This document shows, piece by piece, positions 56,333 through 64,000 of a stretch of DNA of 64,000 nt. This DNA is from Mycobacterium sp. 050128. Lineage in GTDB: Bacteria; Actinomycetota; Actinomycetes; Mycobacteriales; Mycobacteriaceae. The notes under the pieces were generated by a model. It was not told the DNA's origin. It was given only the letters and a program-made list of their open reading frames with translations, and ran no database searches. The DNA is taken from NCBI RefSeq assembly GCF_036409155.1, contig NZ_JAZGLW010000004.1, positions 372,001 through 436,000 on the forward strand. Reading direction: 5' to 3'. The first letter of the stretch is position 1, and every line of letters starts with the position of its first letter. Both the position numbers and the translations under genes were made by a program.

Positions 56333-58117
56333 GTGCTGCGCAGCCACGCCGCTGGTTCGCTACGGGATCGCGACGCCGGCCAACAGGTGACGCTGGTCGG
56401 GTGGGTGGCTCGCCGCCGCGATCACGGTGGCGTCATCTTCATCGACCTGCGGGACGCCTCCGGCATCGCGCAGGTGGTCTTCCGCGCGCCGGACGTGCTG
56501 GAACAGGCGCACCGGTTGCGCGCCGAGTTCTGCATCGCGGTCGAAGGCGTCGTCGAGATCCGTCCGGAAGGCAACGCCAACGCCGAGATTCCCACCGGCG
56601 ATGTCGAATTGAACGTCACGTCCTTGACCGTGCTAGGCGAAAGTGCGCCGCTGCCATTCCAGTTGGACGAGCCGGCGGGGGAGGAGCTGCGGCTCAAGTA
56701 CCGCTACCTCGACCTGCGCCGCGAGGGACCGGCTGCGGCAATTCGGTTGCGCTCCAAGGTGAATGCCGCCGCGCGATCGGTGCTGGCGCGTCACGACTTC
56801 GTCGAGATCGAGACGCCGACGATCACCCGTTCGACGCCGGAGGGTGCGCGCGACTTCCTGGTGCCGGCCCGGCTGCACCCCGGATCGTTCTACGCGCTGC
56901 CGCAAAGCCCGCAGCTGTTCAAACAGTTGCTGATGGTGGCCGGCATGGAGCGCTACTACCAGATCGCGCGCTGCTACCGCGACGAGGACTTCCGCGCCGA
57001 CCGGCAACCGGAATTCACCCAGCTCGACATGGAGATGAGCTTCATCGACGTCGAGGACATCATCGCGATTTCCGAGGAGATCCTGACCGCCCTGTGGGCC
57101 CTGATCGGCTACCAGATCCCGACGCCGATCCCGCGGATCAGCTACGCCGACGCCATGCGACGGTTCGGCTCCGACAAGCCGGACATGCGCTTCGGCCTGG
57201 AGCTCGTCGAATGCACAGAGTTCTTCTCCGACACCACATTCCGGGTGTTCCAGGCGCCCTACGTCGGTGCGGTGGTAATGCCCGGCGGGGCGTCGCAGCC
57301 GCGGCGCACGCTGGACGGCTGGCAGGAGTGGGCCAAACAGCGCGGGCATCGCGGGCTGGCCTACGTGCTGGTCGGCGACGAGGCTTCTGGAGGCGAGCTG
57401 AGCGGTCCGGTGGCCAAGAACCTGACCGATGCCGAACGCGCCGGACTGGCCGGCCACGTCGGGGCCCGCCCGGGCGACTGCATCTTCTTCTCCGCCGGGC
57501 CGGCGAAGGCGTCGCGCGCCTTGCTGGGTGCGGCCCGCGGCGAGATCGCCCAGCGGCTCAACCTGATCGACGCGGGAGCCTGGGCGTTCGTCTGGGTGGT
57601 CGACCCGCCGCTGTTCGAACCCGCCGAGGACGCGACCGCCGCCGGCGACGTCGCCGTCGGCTCCGGCGCCTGGACCGCGGTGCACCACGCGTTCACCTCG
57701 CCCAAGCCCGAGTTCGAGGGTGCCCTCGACACCGATCCCGGCGTGGTGCTCGCTGATGCCTACGACATCGTCTGCAACGGCAACGAGATCGGCGGCGGCT
57801 CGATCCGTATCCATCGCCGCGACATCCAGGAGCGGGTGTTCGCGGTGATGGGCCTGGACAAGGCGGAGGCCGAGGAGAAGTTCGGATTCCTGTTGGAGGC
57901 GTTCACATTTGGCGCGCCCCCGCACGGCGGCATCGCGTTCGGCTGGGACCGGATCAACGCGCTGCTGTCGGGGGTGGACTCCATCCGCGAGGTGATCGCC
58001 TTCCCGAAGACGGGTGGCGGCGTCGACCCGCTGACCGATGCACCCGCGCCGATCACCGCACAGCAGCGCAAGGAATCCGGAATAGATGCCAAGCCCAAAC
58101 AGGTTGACGGGGCATGA
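56333..58117 (+). CDS. aspS: Aspartyl-tRNA synthetase (probably non-discriminating)
   Basis: 594 aa class IIb enzyme. OB-fold anticodon domain ([20 protein letters not shown]), motif 2 ([20 protein letters not shown]), the bacterial insertion domain and motif 3 ([16 protein letters not shown]) are complete. Mycobacteria are thought to lack asparaginyl-tRNA synthetase, so this enzyme should also make Asp-tRNA-Asn for GatCAB. GTG 56333 has GAGGAG six bases upstream, and a TAGACT -10 element lies at 56295-56300. The longer upstream frame is antisense to the PanE-like gene. The genes are divergent, 82 bases apart. Confidence 0.97.
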   Translation: MLRSHAAGSLRDRDAGQQVTLVGWVARRRDHGGVIFIDLRDASGIAQVVFRAPDVLEQAHRLRAEFCIAVEGVVEIRPEGNANAEIPTGDVELNVTSLTVLGESAPLPFQLDEPAGEELRLKYRYLDLRREGPAAAIRLRSKVNAAARSVLARHDFVEIETPTITRSTPEGARDFLVPARLHPGSFYALPQSPQLFKQLLMVAGMERYYQIARCYRDEDFRADRQPEFTQLDMEMSFIDVEDIIAISEEILTALWALIGYQIPTPIPRISYADAMRRFGSDKPDMRFGLELVECTEFFSDTTFRVFQAPYVGAVVMPGGASQPRRTLDGWQEWAKQRGHRGLAYVLVGDEASGGELSGPVAKNLTDAERAGLAGHVGARPGDCIFFSAGPAKASRALLGAARGEIAQRLNLIDAGAWAFVWVVDPPLFEPAEDATAAGDVAVGSGAWTAVHHAFTSPKPEFEGALDTDPGVVLADAYDIVCNGNEIGGGSIRIHRRDIQERVFAVMGLDKAEAEEKFGFLLEAFTFGAPPHGGIAFGWDRINALLSGVDSIREVIAFPKTGGGVDPLTDAPAPITAQQRKESGIDAKPKQVDGA

Positions 58118-58164
58118 CCGCGCTGGCGACGACGCAGCGCGAAGCGATCAGGAGGAGCGGCGCC

Positions 58165-58599
58165 ATGTCCCAGGAGTTCCCAGACACCGAAACAGTCAAG
58201 GCGTTCAACGACGCGATCGCCGACGAATTCCGCGCTAACGGCGGCAAGGTCGGCGGCCAATTCGAAGGCGCCGACCTGCTACTGCTCACCACGACCGGCG
58301 CCAAGTCCGGGCGGCAGCGGGTATCGCCGCTGGCGTATTTCACGATCGACGGCAGGCTGATCGTCATCGGCTCGTTCGCCGGCGCGCCCAAGGATCCGGC
58401 CTGGGTGCACAACCTGCGGGCCAACCCGCGGGCGCACATCGACCTGGGCACCGATGCGTACGACGTGACGGCGCACGAACTGCCGGCCGCGGAGCGCGAT
58501 CAGCTGTTCGACAAGGTGGTCGCCGTGGCGCCGGGCTTCGCCGAATATCAGTCGAAGACCAGCCGGGTCATTCCGCTGTTCGAGTTGCGGCGCGGCTGA
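58165..58599 (+). CDS. Deazaflavin (F420)-dependent nitroreductase-family protein
   Basis: 144 aa, split-beta-barrel protein of the Ddn/FDOR-A type: FRANGGKVGGQFEGADLLLL, TTTGAKSGRQRVSPLAYF and the C-terminal VAPGFAEYQSKTSRVIPLFEL. It likely uses reduced F420 to reduce quinone-like or other substrates at the membrane. GGAGGAG seven bases before ATG 58165 fixes the start; an in-frame ATG at 58114, overlapping the aspS stop, would add 17 residues. M. tuberculosis has no such gene between aspS and Rv2571c as I recall, so it may be an insertion. Confidence 0.88.
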   Translation: MSQEFPDTETVKAFNDAIADEFRANGGKVGGQFEGADLLLLTTTGAKSGRQRVSPLAYFTIDGRLIVIGSFAGAPKDPAWVHNLRANPRAHIDLGTDAYDVTAHELPAAERDQLFDKVVAVAPGFAEYQSKTSRVIPLFELRRG

Positions 58600-58646
58600 C
58601 GCATCTCGCATTGCCGCGCGCACCGGCGCTGCGGTAAGCAGGCGAG

Positions 58647-59711
58647 ATGAGCACTTCGCTGCTGACGCGGCCGTTCGCGGGCCGGGCCGTCGTCGGGGGT
58701 TTCAAACGGGTCCGCGGCGTGTGGTTCTACCTCGTGCAGACCTCGGTAGCGGCGGGTCTGTCGTGGTACATCGCGCACGACGTGCTGGCGCACCCGCAAC
58801 CGTTCTTCGCCCCGATCGCCGCGGCGGTGTCGTTGTCGACCAGCAACGTGCTGCGCGCGCAACGCGCGATCCAGATGATCGTCGGGGTGACCCTGGGCAT
58901 CGGGACGGGGACCCTGGTGCAGACGCTGTGCGGACCCGGCGCGGTGTCCATCACGATCGCGGCGCTGGCCGCGCTGTTGGCGGCGGTCTTCATCGGTCAG
59001 GGCTATATCGGCCAGGGGATGATGTTCGCCAACCAGACCGTCGTGTCGTCGGTTCTGGTGCTCGCCCTCTATCGCAGCGGTGTCGGTTGGGAACGCATCT
59101 ACGACGCGCTGATCGGTGGGGGGGTGGCGATCATCGTCGCCACCCTGCTGTTCCCGGCCGACCCGCTCGTCGTGCTGCGCAGCGCGCGCGTCGAGGTGCT
59201 GCGCACCCTGCACTCGGTGCTGGCCCGCACCGCCGATCTGGCCCGCGGCCGTGACGTTCCCGCCCGGGACTGGCCGCTGCCGGCCGTCGACAGGGTGCAC
59301 GAGCAGCTGAGCGGACTGATCCAGGCGCGGGCCACGGCTCGTCAGGTGGTGCGATTCGCGCCGCGCCGGTGGGGGCTTCGCGACGCCGTGCAGGCCGCGG
59401 ATCACCAGGCCTTGCATCTGGCCATGCTCGCCGTCTCGGTGCTGCAGCTGGCCCGCGCCGTGGTCCCCGCGGTCGACGGGTGCTGCGCCCGGCTTCCGCA
59501 ACCCGCGGAGGCGGTGCTCGACGATCTCGCGCAGGCGACGGCCGTCGCCGACTCCGATCCCACGGCCGCGACCAGCCATGTCGACGCCGCCCGCCGGCAT
59601 ACGTCGACCTTGCTGGCGAACGCCCGGGAACGAAACGAAGTGGTGCTGGCCGACGTCGTCCAAGCGTGCGTCGACGACCTGCAACGGGTGATCGACCTGG
59701 GCCGGCGGTAG
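58647..59711 (+). CDS. FUSC/aromatic acid exporter-like membrane protein (Rv2571c-like)
   Basis: 354 aa. Six hydrophobic segments in the first 175 residues (from VWFYLVQTSVAAGLSWYIAH to GGGVAIIVATLLFPADP) and a long helical cytoplasmic part. The FUSC pattern FFAPIAAAVSLSTSNVLRAQ is present. Related proteins export aromatic acids or are lipid-associated permeases; the substrate is unknown. The ATG is preceded by GCAGGCGAG. It converges with the YjbR gene, six bases between stops. Confidence 0.85.
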   Translation: MSTSLLTRPFAGRAVVGGFKRVRGVWFYLVQTSVAAGLSWYIAHDVLAHPQPFFAPIAAAVSLSTSNVLRAQRAIQMIVGVTLGIGTGTLVQTLCGPGAVSITIAALAALLAAVFIGQGYIGQGMMFANQTVVSSVLVLALYRSGVGWERIYDALIGGGVAIIVATLLFPADPLVVLRSARVEVLRTLHSVLARTADLARGRDVPARDWPLPAVDRVHEQLSGLIQARATARQVVRFAPRRWGLRDAVQAADHQALHLAMLAVSVLQLARAVVPAVDGCCARLPQPAEAVLDDLAQATAVADSDPTAATSHVDAARRHTSTLLANARERNEVVLADVVQACVDDLQRVIDLGRR

Positions 59712-59717
59712 GGGCGC

Positions 59718-60107
59718 TCAGATCGAGCCGGTCAGGTACTCCTGGACCAGCTTCTTGGGCGCACGCGTCAGCCAGGCCTCGGTGATCAGTTCCTCGAGAC
59801 CGCGGACGTCGATCTGCGCCAGCTTGACCAGCACCGCGGGATAGCCGTCGAAGTGCGGGGTGGTGAAGTAAATGTCCGGCTCGTCGGCGACCAGCGCGAA
59901 TTTGACTCCCTCGTCGGACACCCAGACGCCGAGGATGTCGCCCTCGGGCGCCTGGATCCCGTTGGCCGACAGCGCGGCGCGGTCCGACACGCGCAGCGGT
60001 CGCTCCCACGCCAGCAACTTCTTGCCGACCCTCCAGTCATGCGGTGACTGCTCGCAGGTGAGTGGCAGCTCACTCACGATCCGGGCGACGTCGTCCCAGG
60101 TGGCCAC
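59718..60107 (-). CDS. MmcQ/YjbR family protein (Rv2570-like)
   Basis: 129 aa with the YjbR fold pattern: start TWDDVARIVSELPLTCEQSP, WRVGKKLLAWERPL, VADEPDIYFTTPHFDGYPAV and LITEAWLTRAPKKLVQEYL. Thought to bind DNA by analogy with characterised YjbR proteins, but the role is not established. GTG 60107 lies 75 bases from the divergent transglutaminase start. It is a second protein of this fold in the window; the other ends at 49053. Confidence 0.85.
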   Translation of the reverse strand: MATWDDVARIVSELPLTCEQSPHDWRVGKKLLAWERPLRVSDRAALSANGIQAPEGDILGVWVSDEGVKFALVADEPDIYFTTPHFDGYPAVLVKLAQIDVRGLEELITEAWLTRAPKKLVQEYLTGSI

Positions 60108-60182
60108 ACATCGATTGTGCTCCCGCTATGGTGCGCTTGGAGCCGTATTGGCTATCGGTCGCAGATCTCAGGAGGTCGCTCG

Positions 60183-61115
60183 TTGGCTGCTGCAGTGCAA
60201 CCCCCGGCCACCCGCCGCCATCGCATCACCCACCGCACCGAGTACCGCTACTCGGACGTCGTGACCAGTTCCTACGGTCGCGGCTTTCTCACCCCGCGCG
60301 ACTCGCAACGCCAGCGCTGCGTCGCGCACCGGCTGACGATCGACCCGGTCCCCGCGGACAGCTCCACCAGCGTCGACGGGTACGGCAACATCAGCTCGTA
60401 CTTCCACGTCACCGAGCCGCACCACATCCTGAGGGTGACCAGCGACTCCATCGTCGACGTGTATCCGGCGCCCCCCGAGCGCTACCGCAGCGGGCCGGCG
60501 ATCGAACCGTGGGAGGCGGCCCGGCCGGCCGGGCGCCGGGGAGCACTGGCGACCGAGTTCGCCCTGGACCTGAATCCCCCCGAGATCACCGACGAAGTCC
60601 GTGACTACGCGGCGCCCAGTTTCGTGCCCGGGCGCCCGCTGATCGAGGTTTTGCGCGATCTCGCGTCGCGGATCTACGCCGACTTCACCTACCGCTCGGG
60701 GTCGACGACGATTTCCACCGGTGTCAATGAGGTTCTGGAGGCCCGGGAGGGGGTATGTCAAGACTTTGCGAGGTTGGCAATCGCCTGCCTGCGCGCCAAC
60801 GGGTTGGCGGCCAGCTACGTGTCCGGTTATCTGGCCACCGACCCGCCCCCCGGAAAGGAACGAATGATCGGCATTGACGCCACCCACGCCTGGGCCGCGG
60901 TGTGGACCCCTCAGCAACCCGGCCAATTCGAATGGCTGGGCCTGGACCCCACCAACGACCAGATGGTCGACCAGCGCTACATCATCGTGGGGCGGGGCCG
61001 TGACTATGCGGATGTGCCGCCGCTGCGCGGCATCATCTACACCGACTCGAAGCGCAGCAAGATCGCCGTCGCCGTCGACGTGGTGCCGTTCGAAGGTGAT
61101 GAGCTCCATGCGTGA
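60183..61115 (+). CDS. Transglutaminase-like cysteine protease family protein (Rv2569c-like)
   Basis: 310 aa. N-terminal beta domain (HRTEYRYSDVVTSSYGRGFL) and a transglutaminase core with Cys in EGVCQDFARLAIACL, His in DATHAWAAVW and Asp in LGLDPTNDQ. It may cleave or form amide bonds in peptides. TTG 60183 was chosen because AGGAGG is seven bases upstream; GTG 60195 is an alternative. The stop overlaps the next gene by eight bases. It belongs to a conserved set with a metallopeptidase and an ATP-grasp/alpha-E protein. Confidence 0.88.
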   Translation: MAAAVQPPATRRHRITHRTEYRYSDVVTSSYGRGFLTPRDSQRQRCVAHRLTIDPVPADSSTSVDGYGNISSYFHVTEPHHILRVTSDSIVDVYPAPPERYRSGPAIEPWEAARPAGRRGALATEFALDLNPPEITDEVRDYAAPSFVPGRPLIEVLRDLASRIYADFTYRSGSTTISTGVNEVLEAREGVCQDFARLAIACLRANGLAASYVSGYLATDPPPGKERMIGIDATHAWAAVWTPQQPGQFEWLGLDPTNDQMVDQRYIIVGRGRDYADVPPLRGIIYTDSKRSKIAVAVDVVPFEGDELHA

Positions 61116-62154
61116 CTTCCACTGTCCCAACTGCGGCCAGCGCCTGACGTTCGAAAACTCCACCTGCCTCAACTGCGGCAGTGCACTGGGGTTTTCGCTT
61201 GACCAGATGGCGTTGCTGGTAATCGCCGAGGGTGAGCCCAGCGAGCAGGCCGGCTTCGTCAACGCCGCCGACTATCAGCTGTGCGCCAATCTGCGTCTGG
61301 CCGAATGCAATTGGCTGGTCCCCGTCAACACCCCCCGGCTGCTGTGCGCGTCGTGTGTGCTCACCTCCGAACGGCCCAACGATGCCGACAGGTCCGGCCT
61401 GGCGGAGTTCGCCGCGGCCGAGGCGGCCAAGCGCCGGCTGATCGTCGAGCTGCACGAGCTGAAGCTGCCGATCATCGGCCGTGATCAGGATCCCGATTAC
61501 GGGTTGGCATTCCGGCTGCTGTCCAGTGCGCACGAACAGGTGCTGACCGGGCACGAGGACGGGGTCATCACACTGGATCTGGCCGAGGGCGACGACGTGC
61601 ACCGCGAGCAGCTACGGGTCGAGATGGACGAGCCCTACCGAACCCTGCTCGGGCATTTCCGGCACGAGATCGGTCACTACTACTTCTACCGCTTGATCGA
61701 TCCGAACCGCGATCACCTGGCCCGCTTCAACGAGCTGTTCGGCGATCCGGACGCCGACTATCAGGAGGCGCTGGACCGGCACTACAGCCAGGGTTCTCCG
61801 GATGGCTGGCAGGAAACCTTCGTGTCGTCGTATGCGACCATGCACCCGGCCGAGGATTGGGCCGAGACGTTCGCGCACTATCTGCACATCCGCGACACCC
61901 TGGACACCTCGGCATGGTGCGGTCTGGCCTCGGCGGCGGCGACCTTCGACCGGCCGCCCTTGGGTCCCAGCGCTTTTCCCAACATCATCGAGATGTGGCT
62001 GCCGTTGTCGTGGTCGCTGAACATGGTCAACCGGTCGATGGGCCACGACGATCTCTACCCGTTCGTGCTGCCGGTCGCGGTGCTGAACAAGATGCAGTTC
62101 ATCCACACGGTGATCGAAGAGGTGACATCGGCGCAGACTGCCGTCGCCAGCTAG
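61108..62154 (+). CDS. Zinc-ribbon putative metallopeptidase (Rv2568c-like)
   Basis: 348 aa. An N-terminal zinc ribbon (FHCPNCGQ and STCLNCGSAL, then a further CASC) is followed by a peptidase-like domain with HEIGHYYFYRL (HExxH) and AEDWAETFAHYLHI, which may supply the third ligand. No signal peptide, so it acts in the cytoplasm. ATG 61108 overlaps the transglutaminase frame and gives the start MRDFHCPNC; ATG 61099 would add three residues. Predicted to process peptides with its two neighbours. Confidence 0.85.
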   Translation: MRDFHCPNCGQRLTFENSTCLNCGSALGFSLDQMALLVIAEGEPSEQAGFVNAADYQLCANLRLAECNWLVPVNTPRLLCASCVLTSERPNDADRSGLAEFAAAEAAKRRLIVELHELKLPIIGRDQDPDYGLAFRLLSSAHEQVLTGHEDGVITLDLAEGDDVHREQLRVEMDEPYRTLLGHFRHEIGHYYFYRLIDPNRDHLARFNELFGDPDADYQEALDRHYSQGSPDGWQETFVSSYATMHPAEDWAETFAHYLHIRDTLDTSAWCGLASAAATFDRPPLGPSAFPNIIEMWLPLSWSLNMVNRSMGHDDLYPFVLPVAVLNKMQFIHTVIEEVTSAQTAVAS

Positions 62155-62187
62155 CGACATCGCGAGCACGGTGGAGCCGGCATGCGG

Positions 62188-64000
62188 CTAGGCCGGCATC
62201 TCCCGTCGTTCGTCGGGGCCCCATAGCGGCTGCATGCCACCGGGCAGGGTCAATTGGGTTTCGGTGATGACGCCGGCCAGGTCGCGCAGCTCGGTGTGGA
62301 TCGTGGCGAGCAGGTCGGCCAGCTCTTCGCGGTGCCCGTTGACGGCCACCTCCAACTCGGCGGGGTCCGAGCGCCGCAGCAGCGTGCTGATCTCCTCCAC
62401 GGTGCGCTCCGGACGCGACGACCCCGACGCGCTGGGCAGGTCCTTGAGGTTGGCCCGTAGCCGCTCCAGCTGATAGAGCAGCGAGCGCGGGTTTTTCGCG
62501 TCGAACAGCATCAGTTCGGTCACCGCGGCGACGCTGACCTGACCGACCGTACGGCGCCGGTAGATGACTGACGATTCGCAGGCCACCAGGGTCGACTCGA
62601 TGACGGTCTGCTCGGCATCCGCGCTGCGGACCGTCGTGAGCGTGGCGCCCAGCAATGCGGTCAGCCACAGGCCACGTTCGATCCGCTTGCCGATGTCCAT
62701 CATCGACCAGCCCACGTCGCGCACCATCGACTCGCTGGCCACCCCCGACAGAGTCAGCATCCCGGCCAGGGTGCGTCCATGCGCCGACGCGAGCCGGGTG
62801 TCGGCCTCGGCCAGCGACTGCGGCGGTTCGGACCGGTGCGCAAGTCCGCGCTCCAGGGTGGCCAGCACCACCCAGGTGTCGTTGGACATCTGGTCGCGCA
62901 CCGCCCTGGCGGCCAGCGCGAGCCCCTCCACGGACTGGATCAGAGATCCCGCCCGGTCCGGGTCGAAAGTCAACGCCCACAACGTCGACGGGACGATCGC
63001 GATCATCTCGGCGTGGTCGTTGTCGGCCCCCGTGTCGGTGCCGGTGATGCGGCCCAGGGCGGCCATCAGCACCGGTACGACCTCGCTTTCCTCGGTGTCC
63101 TGGTGGTGGCGGTAGACGTGGAAGCGGTCGCGGGCGGCCATCAGCAGGCGGGCCGTGCTTTCCGCGCGCTCGCCGTAGCGGCCGATCCAGAACAGGTCGG
63201 ACAGCACACGAGGCGAGCTGACTCCCCAGGTGCCCGCGGCGGTCTTGACCGGCTGCACCTCGGTCGGCACCGTGATGGTCTCAGCTCGCACACGTTCGGT
63301 CGGGCGAACCCAAACATCTTTAGCTGCAACAGTTTTCAGCTCATACGCCGAGGGGCCCGGCGCTACCACGTAGCCGACGCCGCCGATCATCGGGGCATAA
63401 CCGCTGCGCTGGGCGACCGTGAACAACCGCATGCCCACCCCGGCCGACGACAACTCGCCGGCGTGGTCGGTCGGCGCGGAGGAGAACTGGGGCAGCTCCT
63501 GGCCGGCCCACTGCCACGGCATGCTCTCGATCTGTGCGGCGAGTCCGGCCAGCTGAGTCGACGAAAGTGTGGGTCCGACAAGGGTTTCCCCGCCGACTGT
63601 GGATTTGATCAACAGTGACGATAGGTTGGCCAGCAGGTGCGAACGTTCCTTGTCGATGCCTCCCCAGTACACCGGCGCGGCGGTCAGCAGCGGGGCTTCG
63701 CCGAGCAGTCGCTCGGCCAGCTCGGGCAGAAAGCGCAGCAGCCCAGGGCTTTCCAGGATTCCGCTGCCCAGCGTGTTGACGACGGTCACGGTGCCGCGGC
63801 GTTGCGCCTCCACCAAACCGACCACCCCCAGTCGGGAATCGGCGCGCAGATCCAGCGGGTCGGCGTAGAGCGCGTCCACGCGGCGAAGAACGACGTCGAC
63901 CCGCTTCAGCGTCCCCAGCGAGCGCATCCAGAGCTTGCCGTCGCGGACCACCAAGTCGGCGCTTTCCACCAGCGGAAAACCCAGCTGCGTCGCGAGATAC
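62188..64000 (-). CDS. Circularly permuted ATP-grasp plus alpha-E protein, C-terminal part (5' end outside the window)
   Basis: Partial; the frame is still open at base 64000. Order: end of a circularly permuted ATP-grasp domain (LVVRDGKLWMRSLGTLKRVD, then VVNTLGSGILESPGLLRFLP and MPWQWAGQELPQFS) followed by an alpha-E helical domain (SSPRVLSDLFWIGRYGERAE to the C-terminus). ATP-grasp enzymes of this kind are predicted peptide or amide ligases. The Rv2567 protein has the same fusion. It converges with the metallopeptidase gene 33 bases away. No function has been demonstrated to my knowledge. Confidence 0.88.
   Translation of the reverse strand, partial: YLATQLGFPLVESADLVVRDGKLWMRSLGTLKRVDVVLRRVDALYADPLDLRADSRLGVVGLVEAQRRGTVTVVNTLGSGILESPGLLRFLPELAERLLGEAPLLTAAPVYWGGIDKERSHLLANLSSLLIKSTVGGETLVGPTLSSTQLAGLAAQIESMPWQWAGQELPQFSSAPTDHAGELSSAGVGMRLFTVAQRSGYAPMIGGVGYVVAPGPSAYELKTVAAKDVWVRPTERVRAETITVPTEVQPVKTAAGTWGVSSPRVLSDLFWIGRYGERAESTARLLMAARDRFHVYRHHQDTEESEVVPVLMAALGRITGTDTGADNDHAEMIAIVPSTLWALTFDPDRAGSLIQSVEGLALAARAVRDQMSNDTWVVLATLERGLAHRSEPPQSLAEADTRLASAHGRTLAGMLTLSGVASESMVRDVGWSMMDIGKRIERGLWLTALLGATLTTVRSADAEQTVIESTLVACESSVIYRRRTVGQVSVAAVTELMLFDAKNPRSLLYQLERLRANLKDLPSASGSSRPERTVEEISTLLRRSDPAELEVAVNGHREELADLLATIHTELRDLAGVITETQLTLPGGMQPLWGPDERREMPA

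Noticed and set aside
1..64000. tRNA, rRNA, CRISPR array or complete insertion sequence
   Set aside because: No cloverleaf, spaced identical repeats or transposase gene was recognised. A tRNA or Rfam scan would be decisive.

Overview
The window is a high-GC actinobacterial chromosome segment. Gene content and order identify it as a non-tuberculous Mycobacterium, probably a slow grower. It follows the M. tuberculosis stretch from thrS (Rv2614c) to Rv2567 almost gene for gene, in the opposite printed orientation, and adds PE/PPE genes, an mmpL, a REP13E12 gene and ESX-type secretion signals. Orthology to named Rv genes is from memory of the families and has not been computed. Codon use is strongly GC3-biased throughout. 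No tRNA, rRNA, CRISPR array or complete insertion sequence was seen.

Layout. 1-5774 (+): a tightly overlapping operon of thrS (5' cut by the window edge), a HIT-family Ap4A phosphorylase, and the phosphatidylinositol mannoside genes pgsA1, patA and pimA, then a membrane-anchored Nudix protein. 5776-8070 (-): a PPE-SVP gene followed by a PE protein with a PE-PPE serine hydrolase domain. 8306-11908 (+): pdxS, tesB2, pdxT (PLP synthase plus a thioesterase), a 490-base gap with a possible small gene, and yebC. 11909-15537 (-): a five-gene operon of poorly understood function (DUF4178, DUF2617, DUF4247-like, DUF350, membrane-fused spermidine-synthase-like protein). 15652-17943 (+): LexA-controlled ruvCAB. 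18004-19207 (+): two membrane proteins. 19267-27096 (-): carboxylic acid reductase, an orphan mmpL and gabT. 27275-35360 (+): yajC-secD-secF, a peptide-binding lipoprotein, apt and relA. 35364-39950 (-): two tandem genes encoding Ser/Thr kinases fused to an extracytoplasmic cyclophilin domain, followed by ppiB, the apparent source of that domain. 40046-42006 (+): a glyoxalase II-like gene and hisS. 42009-44836: an OYE/DoxX-like/peroxiredoxin operon divergent from a TetR regulator with a palindrome between them. 44918-46763 (+): a truncated PPE-SVP-like gene and a REP13E12 HNH gene whose start codon sits inside an SOS box. 46771-50705 (-): helD, and a TIGR03086-ArsR-SRPBCC-TfoX operon driven from a 40-bp palindrome. 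50756-64000: an SOS-boxed radical SAM gene, a Tat-exported phosphatase, a secreted MmpS-like protein, a zinc metallopeptidase, SRPBCC and PanE-like proteins, aspS, a deazaflavin enzyme, an FUSC transporter, a YjbR protein, and a transglutaminase / metallopeptidase / CP-ATP-grasp-alpha-E cluster cut by the right edge.

How the genes work together. The left operon builds PIMs for the inner-membrane leaflet. SecDF-YajC with the lipoprotein serves export. RuvABC, REP13E12 and the radical SAM gene share LexA-type operators and form the local DNA-damage response. The most unusual feature is the kinase-cyclophilin pair between relA and ppiB. Their kinase halves are nearly identical, but their cyclophilin halves have diverged and each has lost a different core active-site residue, which suggests paired receptors rather than working isomerases. 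Several genes appear to be leaderless, with a TANNNT -10 element 6-7 bases before the start codon.
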